Shown here piece after piece: positions 24,347 to 33,900 of a stretch of DNA of 64,000 nt. The notes below the pieces were generated by a model, which searched no databases, was not told the origin of the DNA, and worked only from the letters and a program-made list of their open reading frames with translations. Origin of the DNA: Thermogemmata fonticola (GTDB lineage Bacteria > Planctomycetota > Planctomycetia > Gemmatales > Gemmataceae). Made by a program: the position numbers and the translations under genes. Positions within the stretch are counted from its first letter, which is position 1, and each line of letters starts with the position of its first letter. The DNA lies in the NCBI RefSeq assembly GCF_013694095.1, contig NZ_JACEFB010000007.1, positions 62,001-126,000 on the forward strand, read 5' to 3'.

Positions 24347-25793
24347 CCATACGCAAAGCCTCTTGATCGCTGGGGTTGGTCCCCACGCTCGGCATTTTTA
24401 CCTGCCAGCTATCGCTACGCTAGGGTCACGCTATGGCGTCCGTCTCGCAGCCGCCATCGAATTGGAGGCAGGACGTGCTGCCGCTGCTAGTGCCCTATCG
24501 GCCAGTGGCCTAAATGCGGAAATACTCACCGTACAGCGCTTCGAAGCAGAAATGCCGGAGGAAACCCGGCAGGCCCTGGACGCTGTTGCCAACCGCTTAC
24601 GTCCTAGAGCACTGATAATTGCAACGGATCCGTTGTGTCACCGGCCTTATGTACTTTGGGCTTTACAACGCGGTATGGACGTACTGTTGGACAAACCGAT
24701 TACCACTCGTCGGAATGCTGTAAGCGATGTGAATGCAGCCCGGGACATCGAGAGGGATTTCGAAGAAATCTCGGCAGCTTGGCACACAGCTCGACGACAG
24801 CGCCCTATCGTCGTTTCCGTTTGTGCCCACCGTCGTTACCATCCCGGATTTGAGGAGGCAATTCGGATCGTTCAAGAAGTTTGCCAACAAACGGGTTGCC
24901 CAGTAACCAATATTTACGCATACCATGCGGACGGCCAGTGGCGATTGCCGGAAGAGATTCGCACTCAGGATCATCACAGTTATCACTCGGGCCATGGGAA
25001 GGCCTCCCATAGCGGCCACCATTTTTTCGATTGTGTGTATCGGTATTACCACGCTGGCACAGCTAGTGGCAAATCTGCGGACTCAATGACCGTCTACGCT
25101 TCCTTCGTGCAGCCGCGAGGCCTTCTACGACAATTGACTCGCCAAGATTACAAACGATTGTTTGGACCAGACTACGCCAACGCTTGTCCTTATAGCGACG
25201 CGGAGTTGGATAAACTGTTTCAAGATTTTGGAGAGGTGGATGTCAATGCAGTGATCACTTTTTCCAAGGAGGGTGTGGCGATTGGTCAGGCTTCCCTGAG
25301 TCTCTTACACAATAGTTTTTCGCGCCGGGGTTGGCTTCATCCTGCCGCTGACCTTTACAAAGGTAATGGGCGTGTCAAGCACGAACACCATCGTATTCAC
25401 ATCGGCCCCTTTTTGACTATAGCCATCCATTCTTACCAGGCGAAGTCGGACCACAGCTTCAGTGATGAGTCTGATTTGCAGCTTGGAGGTAACAATCACT
25501 TTGAAATCCACATCTTTCGCAACACCCGGATGATAGGAGGAAAGGAAGTTGAAGTAATCCACTTGGACCATTTGGCTGGATTCGACCGTTCACGCCTATA
25601 CATCGAGCAGGTCAAGGAGGGGGTTGTCGGTGAATTCTTTCGTTACATTGCTGGACAATTGCCCGAAGCTGACTTGCGCTCCCCATTAACCGATCATGCT
25701 ATTCCCGTGCGGATGATCTCGGCTGTCTACGAATCCCATGTCAAGGCACAACAAGGCGATAACCCAGTAATTGTCAAGCCACTGAAAAGGTGA
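24339..25793 (+). CDS. Gfo/Idh/MocA-family oxidoreductase
   Basis: 484 residues, ATG 24339 seven bases after GGAGGT and overlapping the preceding stop. The N-terminal Rossmann fold begins SLLIAGVGPHARHFYLPAI. The strand with ALIIATDPLCHRPYVLWALQ leads to VLLDKPITT, the EKP-type motif of this family (here DKP). A His-rich stretch near 215-235 (TQDHHSYHSGHGKASHSGHH) is unusual and may bind a metal. The C-terminal beta-sheet domain is longer than in standard family members (about 340-390 residues). Family members oxidise or reduce sugars and related compounds with NAD(P). Substrate unknown. Confidence 0.8.
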   Translation: MPDHTQSLLIAGVGPHARHFYLPAIATLGSRYGVRLAAAIELEAGRAAAASALSASGLNAEILTVQRFEAEMPEETRQALDAVANRLRPRALIIATDPLCHRPYVLWALQRGMDVLLDKPITTRRNAVSDVNAARDIERDFEEISAAWHTARRQRPIVVSVCAHRRYHPGFEEAIRIVQEVCQQTGCPVTNIYAYHADGQWRLPEEIRTQDHHSYHSGHGKASHSGHHFFDCVYRYYHAGTASGKSADSMTVYASFVQPRGLLRQLTRQDYKRLFGPDYANACPYSDAELDKLFQDFGEVDVNAVITFSKEGVAIGQASLSLLHNSFSRRGWLHPAADLYKGNGRVKHEHHRIHIGPFLTIAIHSYQAKSDHSFSDESDLQLGGNNHFEIHIFRNTRMIGGKEVEVIHLDHLAGFDRSRLYIEQVKEGVVGEFFRYIAGQLPEADLRSPLTDHAIPVRMISAVYESHVKAQQGDNPVIVKPLKR

Positions 25794-25796
25794 AAT

Positions 25797-27146
25797 ATGG
25801 ACGAGGTCTCCGGAATCCAAGCGGTGGCGTGGGGATTATTGGACGGCGGCGTTGAGCTAGTGACCGCCTATCCTGGCTTCCATGCCCATGATCTGGTCAG
25901 ACTCATGGGTGTTAAGACCTTCTCGGTAAACGAAAAGAATGCTTTAGCGGTCGCATGGGGGGCCAGCCTCGCAGGTATCCGTTCAGCGGCAATATTCAAG
26001 AACGTTGGCCTGAACGATGCAGCGGACCCCTACGTCAACATCTGCGTATTGGGAGTTCGGGCTGGCATGGTCCTGGTTGTGCTGGATGACATTGATGTCG
26101 AGCAATCTCAGATTCAGCAAGATTCCCGGTTCTATGCCGAATTCCCCTGCTCGGTGTGGTTGGAGCCGCGCTCCGTACAGGACGCCTATGAACTAGCATG
26201 GTCCGCACCAGAATTGTCCGAACGCCTGAGAACACTCGTAGTGCTACGCATAACCAATCTGTTGACACGGGCGGTTGGCTCCGTAACACGGCGATCCCCC
26301 ACCAGAAACCGGTTGAAGTGGTGTCGAGCACCCGAAGAGTGGGTGGCTCATCCTGTTTACGGGGAAGTTCAGCGAAGGCGTCTGGAAGAGCGACGGAAAG
26401 CTGTAGAGTGCTGGGTAGATGGGGCCTATCCTCAACCAAGCGTCTTTCGCAACGCGCGCATCCGAGTGACAGCCGGCATGGCAGCTTCTCTCACTGAAGA
26501 GCCTCCTGATCTATGTATTTACACGCTGCCACCACCACGTCTGTGGTTAGAAGCACTATCCGACTCTGCTGCCGATGTGATTGTCGAAGAGCATGGTGGT
26601 CCTTACTTGACCAACAAGATAGCAGCTTTCCTCGGGGCCCGTCGTGTTACGGCGAGTTTGATACGCCCCAACGTATCGCGACAATACCGTATTACGGATC
26701 GCTACGAGCCACTGTATGCTTTGCTGCGGTCTGTACCTCATCACGTCATCGTTGGGGATTTGGGCGGGCATACGTTGGACCCGCACCACACGGTGGACGC
26801 TTGCTTGTGTTATGGTTGTTCAGTGGGTGTGGCAACCGGAATAGCTTTGGCGGACCCGTCGTTACATGTCATTTGTGTGACTGGCGACGCTGCCTTCCTC
26901 CATTCTGGTAAGGCTGCCCTTGAAGAAGCCTTCACCCGCCGAGTTGCCATGACAGTAATAGTACTGGTTAATGGCGGAGCTGTAAGCACCGGGGGTCAAA
27001 GTGTGCCAGGCAACTGCCGGTTAGATGCAACGGAGTTGGAAAGTCACGACATCGACTTTCCCTCTTGTGGTCACACATCAACCCTGTCGGCTTGGTTGCA
27101 GCACCCTAGATCCCTCCAATTGATTCGCATAAAGACCCCATTTTGA
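25797..27146 (+). CDS. Thiamine-diphosphate-dependent enzyme (indolepyruvate/phosphonopyruvate-type)
   Basis: 449 residues, starting 3 bp after the oxidoreductase. The N-terminal pyrimidine-type domain has GLLDGGVELVTAYPGFHAHD and FSVNEKNALAVAWGASLAG, with the Glu expected to contact thiamine. The C-terminal PP domain has CYGCSVGVATGIALADPSLH, then VTGDAAFLHSGKAALEEAF and VLVNGG, the GDG...N-type ThDP site (GDA here). The arrangement resembles the alpha subunit of indolepyruvate:ferredoxin oxidoreductase without its iron-sulfur tail, or sulfo-/phosphonopyruvate decarboxylases in one chain. It probably acts on a 2-oxo acid. Which one cannot be read from the sequence. Confidence 0.78.
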   Translation: MDEVSGIQAVAWGLLDGGVELVTAYPGFHAHDLVRLMGVKTFSVNEKNALAVAWGASLAGIRSAAIFKNVGLNDAADPYVNICVLGVRAGMVLVVLDDIDVEQSQIQQDSRFYAEFPCSVWLEPRSVQDAYELAWSAPELSERLRTLVVLRITNLLTRAVGSVTRRSPTRNRLKWCRAPEEWVAHPVYGEVQRRRLEERRKAVECWVDGAYPQPSVFRNARIRVTAGMAASLTEEPPDLCIYTLPPPRLWLEALSDSAADVIVEEHGGPYLTNKIAAFLGARRVTASLIRPNVSRQYRITDRYEPLYALLRSVPHHVIVGDLGGHTLDPHHTVDACLCYGCSVGVATGIALADPSLHVICVTGDAAFLHSGKAALEEAFTRRVAMTVIVLVNGGAVSTGGQSVPGNCRLDATELESHDIDFPSCGHTSTLSAWLQHPRSLQLIRIKTPF

Positions 27147-27158
27147 AGGAGTGTCTAC

Positions 27159-27755
27159 ATGTACATCCACTTTGAGGGACTGGACCTGGCTGGCAAAAGT
27201 ACCGTTTGTCAGCATATTTGCCAACACGCGCAGGGTAAATGGCAAGTGCGTCGCAACGCACTAACCATCAATAACTCCATCTACGAATTGGCCGATCGGA
27301 TGCGAAGAGAGAAAATGGGTAATGAAGAAACGATCGGTTGGCTCTATTATGCGGCGTTACTCTTTGACCTAGAGCAATTTGAACAACCAGTAGGCAATAT
27401 CATCCAGGATTCCACTATTTTGCTGCGATCCCTGGCTTTCCACAAAGTACGTGGCACGTCGGGGTTGGTTGAACGCTTGGAAGCGCTCCTTGATCAACAT
27501 CCCCGGTTTGACCGATCGTTCGTTCTCGTTGCTAACCACCAAACGCGTATAGAGCGTTTGGCGAAGAGGCACGCCTGGGAGCTTGGTCCAGAGGACTTTC
27601 TGGTACGGGATGATCCAAAACGGTTCTACGCAATGGAGCACCACCTAGTGGATTACGCAACCCGGCACTTCGACGCAATAGTGTTGGACACCAGTGGCGA
27701 ATTAGATTTCTCTTGGTTGGAAAAAGTGGTTCAGCACTTGCCGAATCTGGGATAG
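27159..27755 (+). CDS. Thymidylate-kinase-like P-loop kinase
   Basis: 198 residues, last of the five-gene operon, 12 bp after the ThDP gene, with AAGGAG before the ATG. The P-loop is IHFEGLDLAGKSTVCQHI, matching the FEGxDGxGKST of dTMP kinases. The region IIQDSTILLRSLAFHKV stands where dTMP kinases have DRYxxSxxAYQ, so the DR motif is altered. A lid-like RIERLAKRH follows. Size is typical (about 200). It probably phosphorylates a nucleotide or a related molecule, and the altered motif suggests a substrate other than dTMP. Confidence 0.75.
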   Translation: MYIHFEGLDLAGKSTVCQHICQHAQGKWQVRRNALTINNSIYELADRMRREKMGNEETIGWLYYAALLFDLEQFEQPVGNIIQDSTILLRSLAFHKVRGTSGLVERLEALLDQHPRFDRSFVLVANHQTRIERLAKRHAWELGPEDFLVRDDPKRFYAMEHHLVDYATRHFDAIVLDTSGELDFSWLEKVVQHLPNLG

Positions 27756-28509
27756 AATCAAACTTTACCCCAATGGAGCTAACGGTCTCGATCACAAGCC
27801 AGAATAATAGCCAAAACATAAGTAGATTCATCAGGTATTTGTTATCATATGAATCTGTGTTTCAGCGATTAAACCATTTGAAGATAGTGTGATCAGTAAT
27901 ACAATAGAATCGGACTGATTGCTGGTATTTGGTTGTTGCGTAATGTCTTGTGGTGAGTGTGAGGACGACTGCGTTGCCTCACTTTCGAGCAAAATATGAG
28001 GTAGTAGGCTCGCCAGATCGACACCCTGCGCGAGTATTGTCCAACCGTAACTGAGTAGAGATCGACCCTTGTTTACACTTCTCAACTTTCTCTCAAGGTG
28101 TGTGTACGGCTCCTGGAGGAATACCAGACCATTCCCAGAGTAGAGGTGTGATATCTATACAACCGTCTAGAGCATTCGTCTCATTGCCCGACTTCATGCA
28201 GATCGACAAGTAGGGGCAATGGCACAATGACAACCGAGCTGAGGCGAAGATTTGCATCTAAAGACATGAGTTGCATTACGAGCCTGATGTCCTGCCACGA
28301 TGGACCTGATCGGTCGCGGTATCACCAGCCCAATCGAGTAGGACGACATCTTCTATAACGCCCATTTTTTGACTCAAGCTCCACTTCATTTCGGCGAGTC
28401 CGTGGTTTAACATGAGGTAAAATGGCGAATGCACGCGTAGAGTCGAAATATAAAAGTTCAGTATATACTTATATATAAATGTACTTTTATACATAAAGTA
28501 GTTATTAAA
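27756..28509. other. AT-rich intergenic region within the island
   Basis: About 755 bp without a convincing gene. The last 70 bp are strongly AT-rich and contain an inverted repeat (ATAAAAGT near 28450 and ACTTTTAT near 28485) just before the next gene. It probably holds that gene's promoter. Confidence 0.5.
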
Positions 28510-30975
28510 ATGTTTCCTATTCTTTTTGTAATAGTTGGGATTACGATTTTTATAGTTGGGATTACGATTTTTATCATTTTTGGAATTATAATTCACAAAC
28601 GTAACAAGCAGTTAATGCGAATCAGTGTCGACGAGGCACAAAGCGAAGTGGCAGGAGTACAACACTATGAGGAAAGCCAGGAAACTGATCTGGGTACAAA
28701 AGAACATTGCCAGCAATCGAATACAAGGCCCTGTTATCAAGATGGTGACAATCTACAAAAAATCATGGAAGAATCTCATGATGTGGAAAAAGAATTCGTC
28801 ATAGCAAAAAATTTGCAAGAAAATATAATAGAAGAATCGCAATCAATTTCATTAGAGGAGATCCAACTAAAGACAGTTCTAGAATCACCAACAGGAGTCA
28901 CACAGGATCCCCAAGTGGCAATCGTGGCGGAAACTCAACCAACGGCGGTAGGAGAACTCTGCCCCCCCGTAGTCCAAGAGACTCAACCGACCATAGGAAG
29001 GGAAATGCAACTGCAGGTGGCGGGGCAGGAATCACCGCCATCGATAACGCAGAGAGCACAACCGACTTCAAAAAGTGAGCGGTTGGAACCTGCCGAAAGG
29101 GGAGGTAGGTCACGCGTCTCGATCCGAGATCCGAAGAAACGGCTAACAGCAAACCCTAAGCCCCGCACTCCGAAGCCCGAAATCGTTTGCTGGAAGAGAG
29201 AACGACAGTGGATACCAGCGGTAGAGGTGCCAGAGGAACTTCTTGAAAGTTCCGATTTAGCGGTGTTTCAAAATGGACAATCCCTGACCAAAGACGAATC
29301 AAGGGATGCCTGCTGGCACCTTACTCAGGTTACCGGTGAAGTAACAGTGCGGTGGAGCGAAGGTGAGAATGCTCGAGAGACCAAGGTCTCACTTGGCCAA
29401 GGGAATTACCTTCTGTTCAAACTGAGCAGTGACCAAAATTGGGGACGTCGTGTCCAATCCCCTTCCTCTGGGTCCTATCTTGTGACGGTTCCGGACGATT
29501 GGGAGCGCGACGAAGCATTGTCAGGGCCTCCACCAGTTACTCCAGAGTTTGTGTCCCTTAAGGACTATCGAGCGCATTTCTTCGAACTTGAGAGAGGTAG
29601 CGAGAAGAAGATCGCCTTTCGCACGTCTGAAGGCAAATCAGTCATCATTGAGTCGAAGGAATCACGATTCAAGCTCATTGGGAATCGCCTGCCCGCTGCA
29701 AGTGAGAATATCGGGCCTCTCTTTGGCGGAAATCCTCCCCAAATTTGCGCTATGGATGTCCAAGCGTGGAAAGATGTTGGGACAATTGTTGTAGGGGAAG
29801 AGGGCAGTGGAAAGGGAAGATGGCGCATGGCTTTCACCCCCGAGCAGGGATTGATTGAGCAAACTTTGCCTCCTGAAGTGGGTGAGAGAAAAGAAGGATG
29901 GTACTTTCTTAGATTTTACGACACGAACGGTGACCTTGTAGAGAGTCTGGATTTTAGATTCATCAGCGCTCTAAAAGAAATCAGGACCGATCGATTTTCT
30001 CCACTCCCCCTTGAAAATGGATATAATCCGGTATGTGTCACATTCCTCCATGACCCTGGTTGTGTTATCCATCTGGCTGACGGCAGTCTTAACGTCCAAA
30101 TTGAACGCCAGGATGACAAAACGATTCTGACTATTCCCCCTGATCCTACATGTGACAAAACACACTGGCATGTGGGGTCCCAAGGTGGGCCACAGGTAGA
30201 GGTGACCATCCTGGTAGAAAGGCTCTGGTGGGCGATAGGGGAGGAGAATCAAGAGCCAACGGAATGGAGAGACAGGCCTTTGACATTGAAGCGCGGGGAT
30301 TTCGCGGCCACTTCCAAGAAAGCACTCTGGATACGCTTCCCAAGATATCGTTGGGTAGATAGGATCCGTGTGGGATTCGAGCAAACGAAAGCTAGGACTT
30401 ATAATGTAATGGTAACGGCCAAAACAATCACTGTCCCACTTCGCGAATTCAGCGATTCCATAGTCATAAGAGATGGAACGGAAACATGCTCCTTAAAGGT
30501 GTGGATTAAACGTGATGACGATCTCACAGAGGGAGTCATTGCTGTTATCCCGGCGGTTCAGTTGACAGTCACGCCTGCTCCCGAACAGATGCAGTCAGCA
30601 CCCACACCATCTTGGGTCGGTCTCGGAAGAAAGAAAACCGCCGTCGCGAAAGCCGTCCTACGGGAGGGATCCGGTCCCATCAAGGTCAACGGGCAAAACA
30701 TATTAGACTACTTTGGGAAGGCTCCGGACAAAGCGAAACAGTTTTTAATGAAGCTGTTAGAGATGACCGATGTCCGTCAGGTACTGGCACGGATGGAAGC
30801 ATCTGTCAATGTAACGGGTAGCAATCCAACTACAACCAGGCAGGCCAAGGCAGTAGCCCATGCTCTAGCGCGCGCCTTGATGAGCTATAATCCGCATCTG
30901 AAATCCCTGTTGAAACGATATGGTTTCGGAGGAGTCAGAGTGAAGAGTAGCTTTGTCTTCCCTCAGGAGAGGTAG
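28510..30975 (+). CDS. Membrane-anchored beta-rich protein with ribosomal-protein-uS9-like C-terminal domain
   Basis: 821 residues. A very hydrophobic N-terminus (residues 1-30) contains the heptapeptide VGITIFI twice and is followed by HKRNK, giving a membrane anchor with the rest probably cytosolic. Residues 35-225 are low-complexity, rich in Glu, Gln and Pro. Residues 230-690 are beta-rich with no family I recognise. The last 115 residues (from W702) align along their length with ribosomal protein uS9: GLGRKKTAVAKAVLREGSGP, IKVNGQNILDYFG, LLEMTD, ASVNVTGS, QAKAVAHALARALMSYNPHL, LLKRYGFG. The basic SKR tail of true uS9 is missing. The gene ends 3 bp before a DUF1998 helicase gene. Starts further in, such as near 28616, would lose the anchor. 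Confidence 0.75.
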   Translation: MFPILFVIVGITIFIVGITIFIIFGIIIHKRNKQLMRISVDEAQSEVAGVQHYEESQETDLGTKEHCQQSNTRPCYQDGDNLQKIMEESHDVEKEFVIAKNLQENIIEESQSISLEEIQLKTVLESPTGVTQDPQVAIVAETQPTAVGELCPPVVQETQPTIGREMQLQVAGQESPPSITQRAQPTSKSERLEPAERGGRSRVSIRDPKKRLTANPKPRTPKPEIVCWKRERQWIPAVEVPEELLESSDLAVFQNGQSLTKDESRDACWHLTQVTGEVTVRWSEGENARETKVSLGQGNYLLFKLSSDQNWGRRVQSPSSGSYLVTVPDDWERDEALSGPPPVTPEFVSLKDYRAHFFELERGSEKKIAFRTSEGKSVIIESKESRFKLIGNRLPAASENIGPLFGGNPPQICAMDVQAWKDVGTIVVGEEGSGKGRWRMAFTPEQGLIEQTLPPEVGERKEGWYFLRFYDTNGDLVESLDFRFISALKEIRTDRFSPLPLENGYNPVCVTFLHDPGCVIHLADGSLNVQIERQDDKTILTIPPDPTCDKTHWHVGSQGGPQVEVTILVERLWWAIGEENQEPTEWRDRPLTLKRGDFAATSKKALWIRFPRYRWVDRIRVGFEQTKARTYNVMVTAKTITVPLREFSDSIVIRDGTETCSLKVWIKRDDDLTEGVIAVIPAVQLTVTPAPEQMQSAPTPSWVGLGRKKTAVAKAVLREGSGPIKVNGQNILDYFGKAPDKAKQFLMKLLEMTDVRQVLARMEASVNVTGSNPTTTRQAKAVAHALARALMSYNPHLKSLLKRYGFGGVRVKSSFVFPQER
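28531..28572. repeat. 21-bp tandem duplication in the membrane anchor
   Basis: ATAGTTGGGATTACGATTTT begins at 28531 and again at 28552. The period of 21 bp keeps the frame and doubles the heptapeptide VGITIFI in the anchor helix. Confidence 0.85.
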
Positions 30976-30978
30976 ACG

Positions 30979-33900
30979 ATGAACCCAATCCAGTTCTCGC
31001 AGCAGATAGAAGACAGATACTGTCATTACCTAAAGACGACTTTTTATTTCAAAGATCCCGCTTTCCGTGCATCCTTCGAAAAGGCGCTGAGATCAGGGCA
31101 TTTGAGCAAGGGACCGTACCTTGAAGCCACTCCGGTCTTCAGACGTGGTCAGACGCCGCGAGCCTTATTCCCAAGCCTCCTCGGATTTCAGCCCGATGAT
31201 GGATTCCTGAAGGCAGTGCATGGCGACAGGCCACTCTACCAGCACCAAGAACAAGCGATCCAAAGCGTTCTCAACGGGCGCAATGTAGTTGTTGCCACTG
31301 GCACGGGAAGCGGTAAGACTGAATCCTTTCTTTATCCGATCTTGCTCCATCTCTACCAGGAATTCCGAAAGGGCAAGTTACGCGAGGGTGTGCGTGCGCT
31401 CATTCTCTATCCGATGAATGCTCTGGCTAATGACCAGCGCGAACGTCTCGGGGAGATCTGTAAACGGCTTAAGGAGGTCAATTCGCCTTTCCGGTTTACC
31501 TTCGGGCAGTACATCGGAGAAACACCAGAAGATGAGAGTGACTCGCAACGCCAAGCGCGGGATCACATCGCAGAGCGGGACCAAAAGGGTCACTCCATAG
31601 TTGAAGACGGGCATGTGGTCCACGGGGAACTTGTCCTTCGGTCCGAGATGCGGAAGAGACTACCCCATATTCTCCTTACCAACTACTCAATGCTTGAATA
31701 TCTGTTACTCCGACCTGACGACAGCCCACTCTTTGACAACGGACGAGCTCGGTGGTGGACCTTTCTGGTGCTGGATGAAGCGCATCAATACCGCGGTTCC
31801 CGTGGCATTGAGATGGCGATGCTTCTGCGACGCCTTAAACAGAGGCTGAGAGAAGGTGGCCGCTCGGAACCGTTCCGATGCATTGCCACAAGTGCAACAC
31901 TAGGTGGTGGAGAAAGAGATAGAGCCGCAGTAGCCAAGTTCGCTTCAGACCTGTTCGGTGAAGAATTCCGTGAGGAGAACGTGATTCTCGGGGAGAGTGA
32001 ACCGATCCCCGAACCAAGCCCAGAAAGCCTCTCCCCTGGTGATTATCAGTTTCTTGCACAGGTGCTTCGCGAGGAAAATACAGAAGTCAGGAGCCGTCTT
32101 ACCGAACTGGCGACTAAACTCGGTGTGTCACTCCCGAGCAACGAAGACCCGCCGAAAATTGTTGGGAGGCTCCTTCAGCGTGACAGCCGCGCAACGGCTC
32201 TCCGCCGCTTCATCACAGGCAACCCTGCCGAAGTTCAGGTGATTGCCGATCAAATCTTTGGGGACTTACCGCAGGAGAAGCGGGCGTCTGCTCTGTCCGA
32301 GTTAGTTGAACTTCTCTTACAGGCCAAGGACCCTTTGTCCGATGCGCCTCTTTTTTCTGCACGCTACCATCTATTCCTCAGATCACTCGAAGGCGCTTTT
32401 GTCTCCTACTGGCCTCAGAAAAAGGTCTTCCTTGATCGTAAGGCTGGGGATGAAAAGCACCCAGCCTTTGAAGTTGCGCTCTGTCGGGAGTGCGGTCAGC
32501 ATTATTTTGTAGGCCAGAAAGATTTCAAGGGTGGCAGATTAGTGGAGGCGATTCGCGACCCAAGTGATGTAAATTTTGGGGCTACCTTCTTTCGGCCTAT
32601 TGAGAATGGAGAAAATGAAGGTGAGGAAAACGAAGGTGGTAAGGCCAGCGACGAGCAGGTATTTCATCTTTGTGTGCGATGTGGTGAGGCGTGGCGAGAA
32701 AAACCGCGGTGTGGGCATGATAACTTAATCCGGGTAGTCAAGGAAGAATCCCCAACGGATGAAGATAGGGCAGACCAACTGGCGAAATGTGGTGCGTGCG
32801 GCTATAGCGCTGCTGGTCGCGATCCCGTGCGGGAAGTAGTGCATGGCACAGACGGTCCCCACGCCGTGATAGCCACGACCCTTTACCAAAATCTGCCGGA
32901 AAACCGGAAGAAAGTACTCGCCTTTGCCGACGGACGACAAGAAGCTGCATTCTTTGCCTGGTATCTGGAAGACTCGTATAGAGATATTCTGAGCCGAAAT
33001 CTGATCCTGAAGGCAGTCCAACGGCTGAATCCTCACACCCAAGAGGGCTTGTCTTTGCGGGACTCGGCGGTGGGACTGCGTGATCTATTCCGGGAGAGGC
33101 AAGCATTCCCACCTGCTACAAGTGACCTAGAATTGCGTCGCGAGGCTTGGCTTAGACTCTACCGTGAGTTCCTCACCGATGAGCCAAGAATCTCCCTGGA
33201 AGGTGTTGGTCTGGTTCGGTGGTCGCTCAAATGGCCAGATTGGTTCAGGATTCCAGATGTTCTGACGAATCCTCCTTGGTCATTAAGCGAACGAGAAGCG
33301 CGCGACCTTGTGTTTGTATTGTTGGACACAATGAGAGCAGATAGGGCTGTCGAGGTGCGGACCGAAAGCGCTATCCCGCTCAGCTGGAAGGATCTCGATC
33401 TCCAGGCATCACAGATGCGATTTCGTATCGGAGATCCCAAAGGGAAGAAGGGCGTGCGCAGTTGGGATGGTAAGAGAGGGAAACGCGCCCGGTTCTTGGC
33501 TAAACTTCTCATGAGGCTGCAAAACGGTGTTTCGGAACAAGAAACCATCGAGAAAGCTGTGGAGGCTTTGAGGTCAATATGGGAAACGTTACAGCAGTGT
33601 GACGCTACTGTCTCTTCGAATGACCGCTTATTGCTCGCGGTGGATGATGCTCGAAGGCTGAATCCTGATTGGTGGAGACTCCATCTCATCACCGATAACG
33701 ACACAATTTTTCAATGTGACACGTGCGGCCGTCTCCAGGCGGTCTCGGTCCGCGGGGTCTGTCCAAGGCATCATTGCCCTGGAACGCTCAAAGAGGTTCG
33801 GGTGACCGATTTGGAACCCAACCACTATCGGCTCCTCTATACGGAGGACTTGCCAGGTTCCTTACGTGTAGAAGAGCACACGGCGCAGCTTGATAAGGAA

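Noticed and set aside
28276-28596. A minus-strand frame rich in Asn, Lys and Tyr
   Set aside because: Composition is simply that of AT-rich DNA; it overlaps the start of the uS9-tail gene.
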